From: Eulemur rufifrons | Lineage: Eukaryota; Chordata; Mammalia; Primates; Lemuridae | DNA: 64,000 nucleotides | Assembly: GCF_041146395.1 (NCBI RefSeq) | Contig: NC_091012.1 | Span: 12,142,193 to 12,206,192 of the forward strand | Reading direction: 5' to 3' | Shown here: in pieces, positions 53,481 through 64,000 of the stretch | Layout: each line of letters starts with the position of its first letter | How positions within the stretch are numbered: the stretch's first letter is position 1 | Program-made: the position numbers and the translations under genes | The notes under the pieces: generated by a model | What the model saw: the letters and a program-made list of their open reading frames with translations, nothing else | Database searches by the model: none | What the model was told of the DNA's origin: nothing

Positions 53481-54485
53481 GCACAGAGTAGCCCCAGACC
53501 AAATTGCTACTGATCAGACCGTGGTCCCTCTATCACCCAAGTCTTTTTAAATGCCATTCTCTTGGCCCAGAACACTCCTCGCCTGGCCTGGCTTCCCTCC
53601 TTCGCCCTGCTTTAACAGGTTAGGATGCGAGGTGGGTTGGTGCATCATGTTGGAGATACACCAGGACGGTAAGGAGCTGTCCAATTTTTAGGGGTCGGGT
53701 ATCATCGAAACCATGGGAGAGTTTTAAACAACAGTGTAGTGGCACGATCCACCTTGTATCTTAACAGGGTCTCTCTGCCTCTGATGCTGAGAATGGGCTG
53801 CAGGGAGCCAGGGAGAAGCAGGGAGACCGGCACCCAGGTGAGAGACGATGGCGCCCTGGATCTGGGTGGGGGTAGTGGCGGTGAGGAGCAGGGGACAGAT
53901 TCTGCGTGTATCTTGAAGGTAGAACCACCAGGATCTGCTGACGGGCTGGATGTGGCCCTGTACCTCCTGAAATGCTCAGAACCCTGCAGTGAGTTACCCT
54001 TTCTCACAGAACGGGAGTCCAGCTCATCCATGATCCGATGGGTCTGTCCACCTGTCCCAAAGACACAGGCACGCGCCGACTCCAGTTTCCCAACATTTAA
54101 TTAGGCACACACATTACAGGAGCAAAGGAAAACTCATGCAACTGAAGAGAGAATTGAGGTCTGGGACCATGAGACGGGGCCAGATCCCTCAGGGGAGGCA
54201 GAAGACACGGAGCAGTAAGGCACTGCCGCCTCAGCCCCTCGGGGTGGGCGTAAGACAGGGCAGCTGAGGAGGAGGGGGTCCAGGGCAAGTGCGGACCACA
54301 CGGGAAGTTTGGCAGTAGGGCTGGGAGAAGGAGCATCCCGGAGCCCCGGGTCAGGCCCCAGCTCAAGCCTCGATATAGCCTTCCTGGTGCTCAGAGAGAA
54401 GGGCCCCGTAAGAATGTACAGTCTGCCCCCCCCCAGGATGTTTCCAGGGGACACTGTGGCTCAGCTGCAGCGGGGGACACCTAGA
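53481..54485. other. no gene recognised
   Basis: Includes the distal flank of the duplication (to about 53830). Open frames of about 100-120 codons at 53.7-54.5 kb overlap on both strands and show no family motif. Confidence 0.35.
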
Positions 54486-54489
54486 CACA

Positions 54490-55000
54490 GGCAAGACCTA
54501 TATATGAAAACAATGAGAGAAATTGGAGAGCATCTAAATCAACGTAGAAGCATACCATGCTCATGCTCTTCCAATCATAGAAGATAGTAAGGTGTCAGAT
54601 TTTCCCCAAACCGATCTATAGATTCAGTCAAAATCCCAGCAGGCATTGTTGTAAAAATTGGTGAGCTGAGTTACAAATTTATACAGGAATACAAAGAACC
54701 TACGACAGCCACAAGAATTTGAAGAACAAAGTTAAAGGACTAACATGGCCCAATGTCAAGACTTACTCTAAATATACAGCAATCAAGACAGGGTGGAATT
54801 GGTGCCAGGGCAGACACATAGACCCATGAAACGGGATTGGAAGTGCCCGAGTAGACCTACACACTTATCTGGCCCACTGATTTTCACGAAAGTTGGTGAG
54901 ACAAGTCAATGGGGGAAAGGAGAGTCTTTTCAATGTCTATCGTTCTGGAAGAACTAGATGTCCATATGGACAAAACATGCCTACAGAACCGTGTATGTGT
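54490..55000 (+). mobile_element. L1M fragment, ORF2 RT to C-terminal region
   Basis: 'aatcccagcaggcattgttg', 'caagacagggtggaattgg' and 'agacacatagacccatg' are L1 ORF2 phrases in order. Confidence 0.75.
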
Positions 55001-56535
55001 GTGTATACGCACCCATACACACGTGTGTAGAGCTCATGCTCTCAGGAACCCTGGTCCGTGTGGGAGACTGGACTTTGTTGCATGCCAGCAGCTTGCAAGG
55101 GAGTCTTTGAAACACACGGAGAAGCGTGTGTGGGCAGTAGAGAGGGATCCCCGCCCAGGGAAGGCGGGCTGCTCTGCATCCCCGAGGTCGATGAGTGGGA
55201 GAGGGACTAGGCGTGTGTTTGGGTAGGAGGGCAGCCCCATCCCCAAGACACCGCAGGAGGGGGACTTCTGGGTGGGGCACAGGCTCCAAGGACAGGAGAC
55301 CCTGGGCAAGAGCATGAGCTCGGGAAGGAGGCAAAGGAAGGCTTCGGGGCAGGGGCTCTAACCTGCGCTGGGAACGCCGGCTGGCACAGGCCTTCCTTTC
55401 CTCAGCGCTGGTGACTGAGTGAAGCCACTGCGCTGGCAGAGGGGCAGGGCGAGGCTGGCACCGAGGAGAGAAGCCCATGTGTGTGCCAGGGGCTGCTGAG
55501 CTTGCCCTGGTCACTCTGGGGAACATCTGGGGGCTTTGGGGTCGGTCCCTGAGGCCAGGCCCGAGAGCAGAGGTGGCCTGCCCTCCTTGCACAGGCTGGC
55601 CAAGCTGTGCCTTCCAGATGACCCTACAGGAGGAACCCTGGCCAGGAAGGCATGCCGGGATCGCGCCACCAGGTCCCCACCTCAGTGACAAGACCCTGGT
55701 GGCAGCAGCGGGAAAATCACAGGTGGAAAGGAGAGGGGTGGGGAGGCCGGGGCAAAGCTAGCCATGAGTCCAGGAGGCACCCAGACAGGGCGACTGGGGA
55801 GGTGGCATCCCGTGTACTCCCCGGGACCCGTGGCCTGGGCCTCCGCTGTGCCCGATCACAGGTTCTGCTGCACGACCGCACCAAGACAGGCTGGGTCAGT
55901 CTGAGCCACTGACTGCCACGGCCAAGCTCACAGACCCCATGCGCCAAGCCTAGGCGACAGGAGAAGACACGGGGTGCGTGGCCTTGGTGTTGGGGATTCA
56001 GAGTGTGGGAGAGGGGGTGGACACCCGGGAAGGAGGGGCCGGTTCTGGTGACACGGTCATCTTGTTTGAGTCTCTCGTGTGTTTGACCCACCGTGCAGGG
56101 GACACAGAGCACACACCAGACCCCTTCTGCCTGCGCTGCTGCTGCTCCCGAGCCTTCTGGCCTCCGTCAGAGGACTTTTCTTCCTCTTTTCCTGTTTTGC
56201 TGATAAAACACACGGGATCCTTGTGAGAAAGAAGTCGAGGAAGGCAGAAAGAGGGCATTGCAGGTGGCCTGTATGTGCACCACAGCAGGTCCCTCACAAG
56301 GACGCTGACGCCTTGGCGTGTGGCTGCCCACAGCTGTTTGTGCTCCTACAGCTTCTCTACCCGACGTGCAGGTGGCAGCGTGCAGCCTGCGGGGGCCGTG
56401 ACCACACACCCCGTGAGTCTGGGCCAACTCCAGGCAAGTGCAAAATGTATGCAAGGCCAGAGGCTCAACTCCATAGCCTGCCCGAGCGTATTTAAAATAC
56501 GAAACAATAGAGCAGCTATACGTCTTTCCTTCCTA
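55001..56535. other. GC-rich, no gene recognised
   Basis: A 236-codon antisense frame (54981-55691) and other frames of 80-138 codons lack recognisable domains and overlap on both strands. They are probably compositional. Confidence 0.35.
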
Positions 56536-56539
56536 GCTT

Positions 56540-57035
56540 TGTCATGTGGATACTGATATATGAACGTGCTATTTTACGGCATTCCCAGTAAATAGTTTCA
56601 GCCTTCAGGAATAGAAACTGTGCGTTTCCTGGGGCTTCTCCCATCCCTCGGCACATGCCTTTACACTGCTGCTGGCATGTCCACCTCGGATGGAAGCCTA
56701 CCTGTTCCACATTATTCTTAATGGCTGTGTAATACTCCACAGAATGTATAATCCACAGGTATGTTAGCCAGTCCCCTGTGCACAGAACTTTCCATTGTTT
56801 TTAGGATGTTAGTATTACAAACAGTGCTGTGATGAATGTCCTGGTACATTTTCTTTTTCTTTTCTTTTTTGCAATTCGTTGCATACAATAGGTTTCTATA
56901 AGGGGAATTGCTGGGTCCAAGAATAAGCCCCTTTGAAAGTGTTTGATGTCTATCACCAAATTGTCCACAAAAAAGTTTGCAGCCATTTAAACCCTGATTG
57001 CATATGAAAGTACACATTTTCTTACATCCCACCCC
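56540..57035 (-). mobile_element. old L1 (L1ME-like), antisense
   Basis: 'gctgtgtaatactccacag', 'tagccagtcccctgtgc', 'gttagtattacaaacagtgc' and 'ggggaattgctgggtcc' follow the antisense L1ME order. Confidence 0.75.
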
Positions 57036-57039
57036 AAAC

Positions 57040-57600
57040 AGAATATTACTATTATTTTATTTTATTTATTTATTTATTTTTAAATTTCAAATTATTAAAT
57101 AAGGGGGCACAAGTCTTATTGATACATGGATATCTTGTACAATGCTCAAGCCAGGGCCTTTGGTGTGCCCATCACCAGAACAGTGTTCATTCTGGGTATG
57201 TTTCTATCCCACACCCACCCTCCCACCCTCCCCCATTCCTGGTGTCTCAAGCCCTTTATATCTCTTTGTGCCTGCGTGTACCCATCTATCACCGCCCACT
57301 TATTAGTGAAAACCCGTGGTGTTTGGCTTTCCATTCCCGAGACACTTCACTTAGGATAATGGTCTCCAGTTCCATCCAAGTTGCTGCAAATGACATTATT
57401 TCATTCCTTGTGATGGCTGAGTACCACTCCATAGGGTATACATACCACATTTTCTTTATCCCCTCATGAACTGAAGGGCACTGGGGTTGATGCCGCACCT
57501 TTGCAATCGTGAATTGTGCTGAGATAAACATTCGACTGCAGGTGTCTTCTCAATAAAATGACTTCATTTCCTTTGGGTAGACACCCAGCAGTGGGGGAGG
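57040..57600 (-). mobile_element. L1 3' end, antisense
   Basis: A (ATTT)n head and antisense 3' UTR lead into the ORF2 C-terminus. On the minus strand 57289-57531 reads FISAQFTIAKV, WYVYPMEWYSAITRNE and LETIILSEVSREWK. The open 80 codons are the ORF2 end. Confidence 0.85.
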
Positions 57601-57639
57601 AGGAGGTGTGGGCTCCTTAGAAGAAAAAAAGGCAAGGCA

Positions 57640-58370
57640 CTTTAACTGGGAGATTATACACACAAGCCCAGAGAAGGACCGTCACGCACTGTTGGTGGGA
57701 ATGTAAAACACTGTAGCTGCTACGGAAGACAGCATGGTGGGTCCTCAAGAGGTGAAAAATAGAAATGCTGGATGATCCAGCAATTCCACTGCTGGCTATA
57801 TGCCCCAAAGAATTGAAAGAAGAGTCTTGGACAAAACAGAGATCTGTAGACCCAAGTTCATTGAAGCATTGTTCACAATAGCCAAGAAGTGGAAGCAACC
57901 CAAATAGCCATCAACAGATGAATGGATAAACCAAATGTGGGACATACGTACAATGGAATACTATTTAGCCTTAAAAAATAAGCAAATATCCTGTACGCTA
58001 TAACACGGATGAATCTTGAGTACATCACGCTAAGTAAAATGAGCCAGTCACAATGAGACAAATAGTGTATGATTCTTCTTCCGTGAGATCCATACAGTAG
58101 TCAGATTCACAGAGAAAGTCATCCAGATTCTTTCAGAAAGTCGAGCGGCGGGCGAGGGGGTGCAACAGGAGCCTGTTGATTAAGAGGTATAGAGTTTGAT
58201 CTTGGCAAGGAGAACAATTCTGGAGATCTTTTGAACAACAATGTGAATATATTTAACACTACTGAACTGTACACTTAAAATTGCACGTTTTAACAAGTAC
58301 TTAACATGGTACATCTTGTGTTATCTGACTTTACCACAACTTTAAAAAAGAAAAAAAAAAAAAAAAAAAG
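57640..58370 (+). mobile_element. L1M (L1MB-like) 3' end with poly-A
   Basis: 'gttggtgggaatgtaaaac', 'gatccagcaattccactgc', 'caatggaatactatttagcc', 'ttaacactactgaactgtac' and 'gactttaccacaactttaa' plus poly-A. It faces the antisense L1 next to it. Confidence 0.88.
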
Positions 58371-58748
58371 AAGGAGTACCGTTGACGGGGCAGCATACAC
58401 ATTCATCCAGATGACAAATTCATGGCCAAATATATCTGCCTTCCTCCCTCCCTCCTTGCCTTCCTTGCTTCCTATCATCTGTCATATCCATCTATCTATT
58501 GTGAGAGAAGATGAAGTAACTGAGGCTAGGGCTTTCTAAAGTCGAGTCAGGGGATTGTGAGAGGATTGCACCCACAGCTGCTAACGGACAAACCACAGTA
58601 TGTTCCCATACTCCTGGATAAACCACTGAAGTCAGTTTCTGCCAGCCTTCAGCATCTCGCAGCTGGGAGCACCCTAACTCCCTAACCAATCAGAACAAGC
58701 TTGCCATTGAGCATTTCCACCCGGCCAATGAACCGCCTTCCAAAACAA

Positions 58749-58752
<4 letters not shown>

Positions 58753-58786
<34 letters not shown>
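58753..58786. repeat. (TG)n microsatellite
   Basis: Seventeen uninterrupted TG units. Confidence 0.95.
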
Positions 58787-58787
<1 letters not shown>

Positions 58788-58789
58788 AA

Positions 58790-59362
58790 TCTGCTATAAA
58801 AAACCTCTTCTGTGCTGCCATACGGGACACTATTCAGGGCTGCCTTGATTCAGCGTACTCAAATTGCAATTCTTTGTTTCCCGAATAAATGCTGTTTCCT
58901 TACACCTCTGTGTGAAACTTCTTTTTTTAGTTAACACCATCTACCTAGCCATTTCTGTCACCTCTGTTATACATCAAAGGCAAGTTAGTTATCGTGGAAC
59001 AATACGGACACATTTATTGCAATCGAGAAACAAAGTTCACCGTTTTCTGATAGAAAGTTAGGCTAGTTTCCTGGTGATGTAGGTTAGTTGGCACTTGTAC
59101 TTCAAACACAAACACAATATACACGAAGTCAGCTATTTTACCCCTTGCAAACCTTAGACTCTTGATAGCAAATCTTTTCAACTACCATGTCGAAAACATT
59201 TGAGGGGACATAGTTTTTTAAAAAAATATTTTAGGAGGTGTGTGAGCTAAGAAATATTTGAAGAACACAGGTACACGGGAGGAGAGACCTACCAACTTGG
59301 AAAGAAGCATAGAGCCCCATGCAGGCAGGCTGTGAATACAATGTCCCCTCTGGGCACTGAGA
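58790..59362. other. no gene recognised
   Basis: Unremarkable sequence. 'cccgaataaatgctgtttcc' near 58880 looks like an LTR poly-A region, but the boundaries are unclear. Confidence 0.3.
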
Positions 59363-59370
59363 CTCTAGAG

Positions 59371-59586
59371 CAGCAGTCCCCAACATTTTTGGAACCAGGA
59401 GCCAGTTTCCTGGAAGACAATTTTCCCATGGACGGGGCGGGGGCGGTTCAGGGGAGGCAAAGATCAGGCGGTGATGCCTGCGACCAGGAGTGGCTGGTCC
59501 TAACCTTCATGGAAGACAACTTTTCCAGCAGTGATGCTTGGCCCAGTTCCTAATGGGCCACGTCCTGGGGGCTGCAGAAACTGCAG
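59371..59586. mobile_element. hAT-type (MER1/Charlie-like) non-autonomous DNA transposon
   Basis: It begins cagcagtccccaacattttt and contains 'ggaagacaattttcccatgg' and 'ggccacgtcctgggggctgc'. The 8-bp TSD ctctagag flanks it at 59363-59370 and 59587-59594, the size hAT transposases make. No transposase coding. Confidence 0.88.
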
Positions 59587-59761
59587 CTCTAGAGCACCTA
59601 GATTAGCTCACACTTGCTTAATCTAATGTTTTTCAAACTAACAAAATGCATTTGTTTTAAGACAGCAAGCAGACATTACGCTACCTGAAAATGTCCTTCA
59701 TTCTCTCCCATTAGTTTGGGCTACGGAACTTTAATGTATTAGACAGTCATTCTTTTCAATA

Positions 59762-60135
59762 CAGTCATGCACCGCATAAGGACATTACCGTCAACCACAG
59801 ACTGCATATACGACGGCGGCCCTGTGACGGAGTGGAAAAATTCCAATCGCCTTGGGTTGTCGTAGCAGTCCTAGTGTCCTAGGGCACCACAGTACCTTTT
59901 CTATGTTTCAATATGTTTAGATACGCAAATACTTACCACTGTGTCACAATTGCCTACAGTATTCAGTATTGTCACCTGCTATACACGTGTGTCACCTAGG
60001 AGCAGTAGGCTGTGCCACAGACTGTGGGAGTGTAGTGGGCTACACCATCTAGGTGTGTGTAAGTACACTCTGTGATATTCCCACCAACAACACACTTCCC
60101 ATAACATATCCGTATCGTTAGGCAATGCATAACTG
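59762..60135. mobile_element. Tigger/pogo-type non-autonomous DNA transposon
   Basis: The inverted ends are cagtcatgcaccgcataagg and, reversed from the right edge, cagttatgcattgcctaacg. TA flanks both ends (59760-59761 and 60136-60137). The interior has 'agtgtagtgggctacaccatc' (in part). No transposase coding. Confidence 0.88.
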
Positions 60136-60963
60136 TATTTCTGAGATGTAGAGTGTTATAAATTTGATGACATGGCCCTATAGTGAGGAAGCACAGATAG
60201 AGATATGGAATCTGAGAGAAATATCCAGTATCTTCACACTGAAATCCAATACTCTTCGTTATTCCCAATGAAAATATTGTCGTTGGATGGATGGGTGGAT
60301 CATAAATGATTTTCTGATGTGGGATCGTTTCTCCAAATAAAATCTTACTGCCTGCCTCATCTCCCCCAAAGAGCACATGGAAACGGAGGATCAGAATCTT
60401 CCCCCTTCCTGACGTGATCTGTGGAAACCTCAGTGCTCTTGGTTTCTACCTTGGGAAACACAGGTCTTGACCAACATGGCTAGGGTCGCCCTGTGCTTTT
60501 CTCAGTGCACGCTCATTTAAAGCTATCAAAATAGCACCAGTCACAAATGCTGTAACTGCTTATCTATCCAGACTTCATTACAATATGCTTCCTCAGCATT
60601 GCAAAGGCTCATAATTTCTCATGGTCACAATTCCCCGTTTTTACACATTTCCACCAGACTTCCTCTCTGATTTTCTTTTGGTTTACATTAATAAAATCAT
60701 TGAAAGATTTGGGATCCAGTCCCTCGTTGTGAATTTTCTCTCTCCACAGCAATTAAAAACTCTCGTGAATTATGCATCCATTAGGGGGTTATTAAAAGAA
60801 AATCCCTTGCAAAATATTTAGCAGCCTCGCATAGACCAGAACTTACTTTGAATCAGCACATCTGTGATAAAATGAGCAATCTTTATCACAAACTTACTGA
60901 GACAGATCAAGACCCTCAAATTCCCGGGGATCAAAAAAGTTGGAAAATTTACATTCAATATAG

Positions 60964-61242
60964 TTTGAGTTTTATCAAGAGGCGACATGCTGCAACACTC
61001 TCATTGCAAGTCAACCAGAAACTAAGAAATTTGGCTTTAATTCTCGCTCTGTGTCCTATGAAACACCTAGTGATGTTCCCAAGATTTCGATGGATTTCCA
61101 GGGGACTCCCAAACCAATGATCACCTCTAGCTCTAATGTCCTATCACCACTGAATTCTTCCTTTACTGTTCCCCTGTACCATAAGCAAGTTCTCTCCTCT
61201 GCCGTGTCATATGCCCAAATAGGAAATTCTGTCATTTCCTGA
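60964..61242 (+). other. unrecognised 92-codon open frame, possible old exon
   Basis: The frame opens after a TAG at 60961-60963 and runs to TGA at 61240-61242. It is Ser/Pro/Thr-rich (SYETPSDVPKISMDF, MITSSSNVLSPLNSS) and its codon usage does not look repeat-like. The first ATG is at 61051. A different frame upstream (60848-61120) is also open, so a shifted longer coding remnant is possible. I do not recognise the protein. Confidence 0.2.
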
Positions 61243-61273
61243 ATTCCCCAATTTTCTTAACCCCTAAAAGGCG

Positions 61274-61286
61274 CCCCCCCCCCCGC

Positions 61287-61313
<27 letters not shown>
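61274..61313. repeat. poly-C followed by (CA)n
   Basis: A run of 11 C then about 13 CA units. Length calls here are error-prone. Confidence 0.9.
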
Positions 61314-61318
<5 letters not shown>

Positions 61319-63169
61319 AGTGAGATTTGATTATGTGAAGACCTGACTTAAGTTGGAAGGAGATGGAGGGGGTTCATGCTGCGGCAATGCAAACAACATA
61401 AAATGAAATGTTAGACACGCCTATTATTGAAGTACATTTTATCATATGCCCGAGTCAGTCTTGCTCTCCGTCCATTGTCTCTTTCTCCTCCCTTTTAAGA
61501 GCAACCACCAAAACATCCATTCATCTATGTGGATATATGTTTGTGTATTTTTCTCTGAGAAAAGAAAAAAAAAGATGGGAGAGTTACAAACCAACTTGAT
61601 AACAGAACTCACAGGGGGTCATGACATCAAGCATGGGACAGAACCCAATTTTAATTTAGACACGTTTGATTTCCTCCCAAAGAGGAAAGAGTCATTCTTG
61701 CTGAGGAAAGGTTAGGTCAACCCACATAATTCTGGAAAGGAGGAAAAAGAGTGAGGAGAGGGGGAGGGAAAGGAATTTTATATTCAGATTCTTTTCATGA
61801 ATTATAAGATGTGCGAATAAAGGTTTTGAACCATTAAAATGTGCTTTGTGCTGCTGAACTGTTTCTTTGACCCTGACACCTCACTGAAACTGAATTACCT
61901 GGTCCCTAGCCTTTTAGCCAGGTTAAAAACAAGTATCAATTATGAAATTCAACTGACTGGGAAATAAGGAGGGGGACGACGAGAGGACAGGTAGCTAATC
62001 ACGTTGTGTGACGTGTCAGATAGTCACTGCTTCACTCCTACAGACGCTCAAGTTATGACTAGGGCATTAGAAAACACCATGGTATTCTAGAGGTATTTGT
62101 TCTTTTTATTTTCCTGAGGAAATGTTTCAGTACAATTCATTTTCTCTCGCTATCACTTTCTCGCTTTTTGAAATGAAAGTGTGCGCAAAGATTTTCGCTC
62201 AATATGCTTCACGTGTGATTGGTAACCGTCCGCCGTCTCCTTTCTTGCCTGGGACTATTTGCCAAGTGAATTATTGACACGAGCTGCCACAAAGGAGTAT
62301 CTTTGCGGTTCTGCCTCGCATCCTGCAGTACCCGTGCAGGACAACAAAAGCCGTTTGCTGACAAGTTTTCATTGTCTTTTCTTTTCTTCCTGCTACATTC
62401 TTTCCCTCGGTTTCATGCGGACGTGAGAGCGCGCTTTACCATGTTTTTTCCTTTTATCCTGAAGTAGGAAAGGAAGAATTTACTATAACTTATGCAAACG
62501 ACTGCAGGTGACCTGTGGCACTAACTGCTCTTTGTGGTCCTCGTTTCGTCAGTGCCCAGGTCACACCCTGTCACTCTTGCCCTCTTCGTCTGTCCATCCC
62601 TTGCCGTCAGCAACCCAAGCAGCACTTCACTCACCTTCCTCCCCATTTGCCATGCTGGTTTCCTCTTCTGATCAGCAGACACTAAATCAGGAGGGCAGGA
62701 TCAAAGCCCCCCGACCAGGCCAGATAACCGAGACTCTATCAAAGCGGGGTCTTGAGAAACCATCTGATCAAGGAAAAGGCTCTTTCAGAGAAAGTAATTT
62801 TAAGATTTCCCAGTGCCTTACATTTTATTGGGTGTGATGTTTAATTGGGTAAATAGTCTATCAAATGTAATGTCTAATCTTGTATATTATGTCAGGATTC
62901 GTGACATTAATGGACAGTAACATAGTTTCTATGGGGAAGTATGCGAAAATATTAATTTTGATCAACTAAAAATTTCATAACCTGCTATCACATTAATTAC
63001 ATTTAACTTAATTTTTTGCTTTGATCCTGCTGGATTTTGTCGACCTTTTGTTGTAATGATGGTGGTTCTGAAAAAGAGTTTAGTTGCATGAAAGCTAGAA
63101 AAGGCTATGTGAAGACTGACTCAGTTCGTTTTTCCCGCAGAACACATCGCCCCCAACTTCATGGCTTCA

Positions 63170-63610
63170 AGCCGGCATTTATTACTGGTCTCAGTTGTGG
63201 GCATCCCCTGGGCAGTTTTTCTCATTTAGGCTGACTGGCTGGGGCTGGATGATGTAGGACACCTTCCCGCACCCGTCCAGTTTGGCTACGATGAGTGAGG
63301 GGGCTGCCTCTTCTCTCCACAGACCCCTCATCCTGTAGGAGGTCAGCCCCAGCTCAGTCACATCACGGTGACAGAGGGCTCCCCCGTGGCAAGAGAGGGC
63401 AAAGCCCAAGGTGCAAGTGCTTCAAGAGTCTCTGCTTGTGGCAAGTTTGCTCTGTCCATTTGGCCGGTACAAGTCACAGGGTGGAGCCCACGCCTAAGCG
63501 AGGGAGAAGTTGGCTTCACCCCTTGTCGGGAGGAGCAAACGGCAAAGTCACCGTACAAAGGCACATACGGGGGTGGGAGGAATTTGTGGTCACTTTGCCA
63601 ACCACCACAA
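63170..63610. repeat. interspersed repeat, family uncertain
   Basis: 'ggcatttattactggtctc', 'gtggagcccacgcctaag', 'cttgtcgggaggagcaaac' and 'ggcaaagtcaccgtacaaagg' (in part) have the order of a common LTR-like mammalian repeat I cannot name safely. Confidence 0.4.
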
Positions 63611-64000
63611 AGACTGTCATTATTTCTTGTCTTCATTACTTTATAGCCCTGTCTTATTGTGTAGCTTACCGGTATCCGTTTCTTGGAAAGTTTAAATTGG
63701 GTACTTCTGCATTTGTGTTTTGGAAAGGTGAAAATTTTGCTAAATAAATTGAAATTGGGAATTTTACTTGTTCATTTAAAATCAGATAAAATTCCTAGAT
63801 TTTGTTCTTCTGAGTTCACAGCAGAGCTTTGAATGGCCTTTGAAGATATGGAAAACCTGCTTATCCAGCTGTTGCCAAGGTCTTGGTAGGGGGACAGTCA
63901 ACATTTCTTGCAATTCTCAAGTAAGCAACGTGAATGTTAGAAATGTTGGATGCTCTGGTCATATCAACAAATGCAATCTGTGCGGCATTACTATGATGTA
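63611..64000. other. no gene recognised
   Basis: AT-rich sequence to the window edge with nothing supported. Confidence 0.35.

Larger units (their letters stand above)
49890..53830 (+). repeat. segmental duplication, copy B (LAGE3-like side)
   Basis: Collinear with 30020-35440, including introns and old repeats. 'ccatcatgttggagatac'-type flank near 53645 and 'tctctctgcctctgatgctg' near 53770 match 35260 and 35358 loosely. By eye the divergence is substantial, so the duplication is old. Copy B lacks the LTR and L1 scrap seen in A. Confidence 0.85.
60138..63165. other. AT-rich, apparently single-copy, no gene recognised
   Basis: No known repeat is evident apart from a microsatellite. Several frames of 60-126 codons exist; one (60964-61242) is described separately. 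I see no splice-flanked exon I can name. Confidence 0.35.

Noticed and set aside
54981..55691. 236-codon minus-strand frame
   Set aside because: Arg/Pro/Leu-rich with no domain, overlapped by frames on the other strand, and no splice or homology support. Compositional.

Overview
This 64 kb window is mammalian nuclear DNA, most likely from a strepsirrhine primate (a lemur-type genome). The Alu copies are full-length dimers that often carry the lemur-style right-arm wording (gctaggctgacgccacg, gcactctagcccgggcaac). The youngest L1 copies end in a short 3' tail (tgtacccccataataagctg plus poly-A) that differs from the human L1 tail. Both points rest on recalled repeat consensus sequences. Gene content suggests the part of the X chromosome equivalent to human Xq28: a LAGE3-like gene, a CTAG (NY-ESO-1/LAGE)-like gene and a stray SLC6A8 exon.

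The left third (1-22 kb) is repeat-rich and gene-poor. It holds old L1 fragments, Alus with visible target-site duplications (TSDs), MaLR LTRs, MIR and L2 pieces, and a 5'-inverted (twin-primed) L1 with a clean 11-bp TSD at 9.5-12.0 kb. At 22.29-23.24 kb there is a full-length olfactory receptor gene broken by a single-base deletion, with a perfect CRE palindrome about 230 bp upstream.

The centre (29-54 kb) carries the most gene content. One exon of the creatine transporter SLC6A8 lies on the minus strand at 29.2 kb, next to a CpG-rich promoter. A three-exon CTAG-like gene follows at 30.2-31.3 kb (copy A). About 20 kb further on, in the same orientation, is a three-exon LAGE3-like gene with an intact 155-residue reading frame (copy B, 50.2-51.3 kb). 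The two loci share exons, introns, 3' UTRs, an old antisense L1, an L2 and further flank, so they are paralogous segments of roughly 4-5 kb each. Copy B looks functional: ATG, splice sites, AATAAA and E2F-like promoter motifs are all present. Copy A has GTG where B has ATG, GG where B has the exon-2 acceptor AG, a 12-bp in-frame deletion and AATACA in place of AATAAA. It is probably a decaying gene or pseudogene, though an in-frame cryptic acceptor exists. A 642-bp LTR flanked by GTAC interrupts copy A only; the matching site in copy B is uninterrupted.

The right part (54-64 kb) is again repeats: L1 fragments of several ages, a hAT element with an 8-bp TSD and a Tigger/pogo-type element with a TA TSD. 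It ends in about 3 kb of AT-rich, apparently single-copy sequence in which I recognise no gene.

Repeat family names come from recalled consensus sequences and should be read as approximate. Most open frames in the window are chance frames in GC-rich DNA or remains of L1 ORF2.
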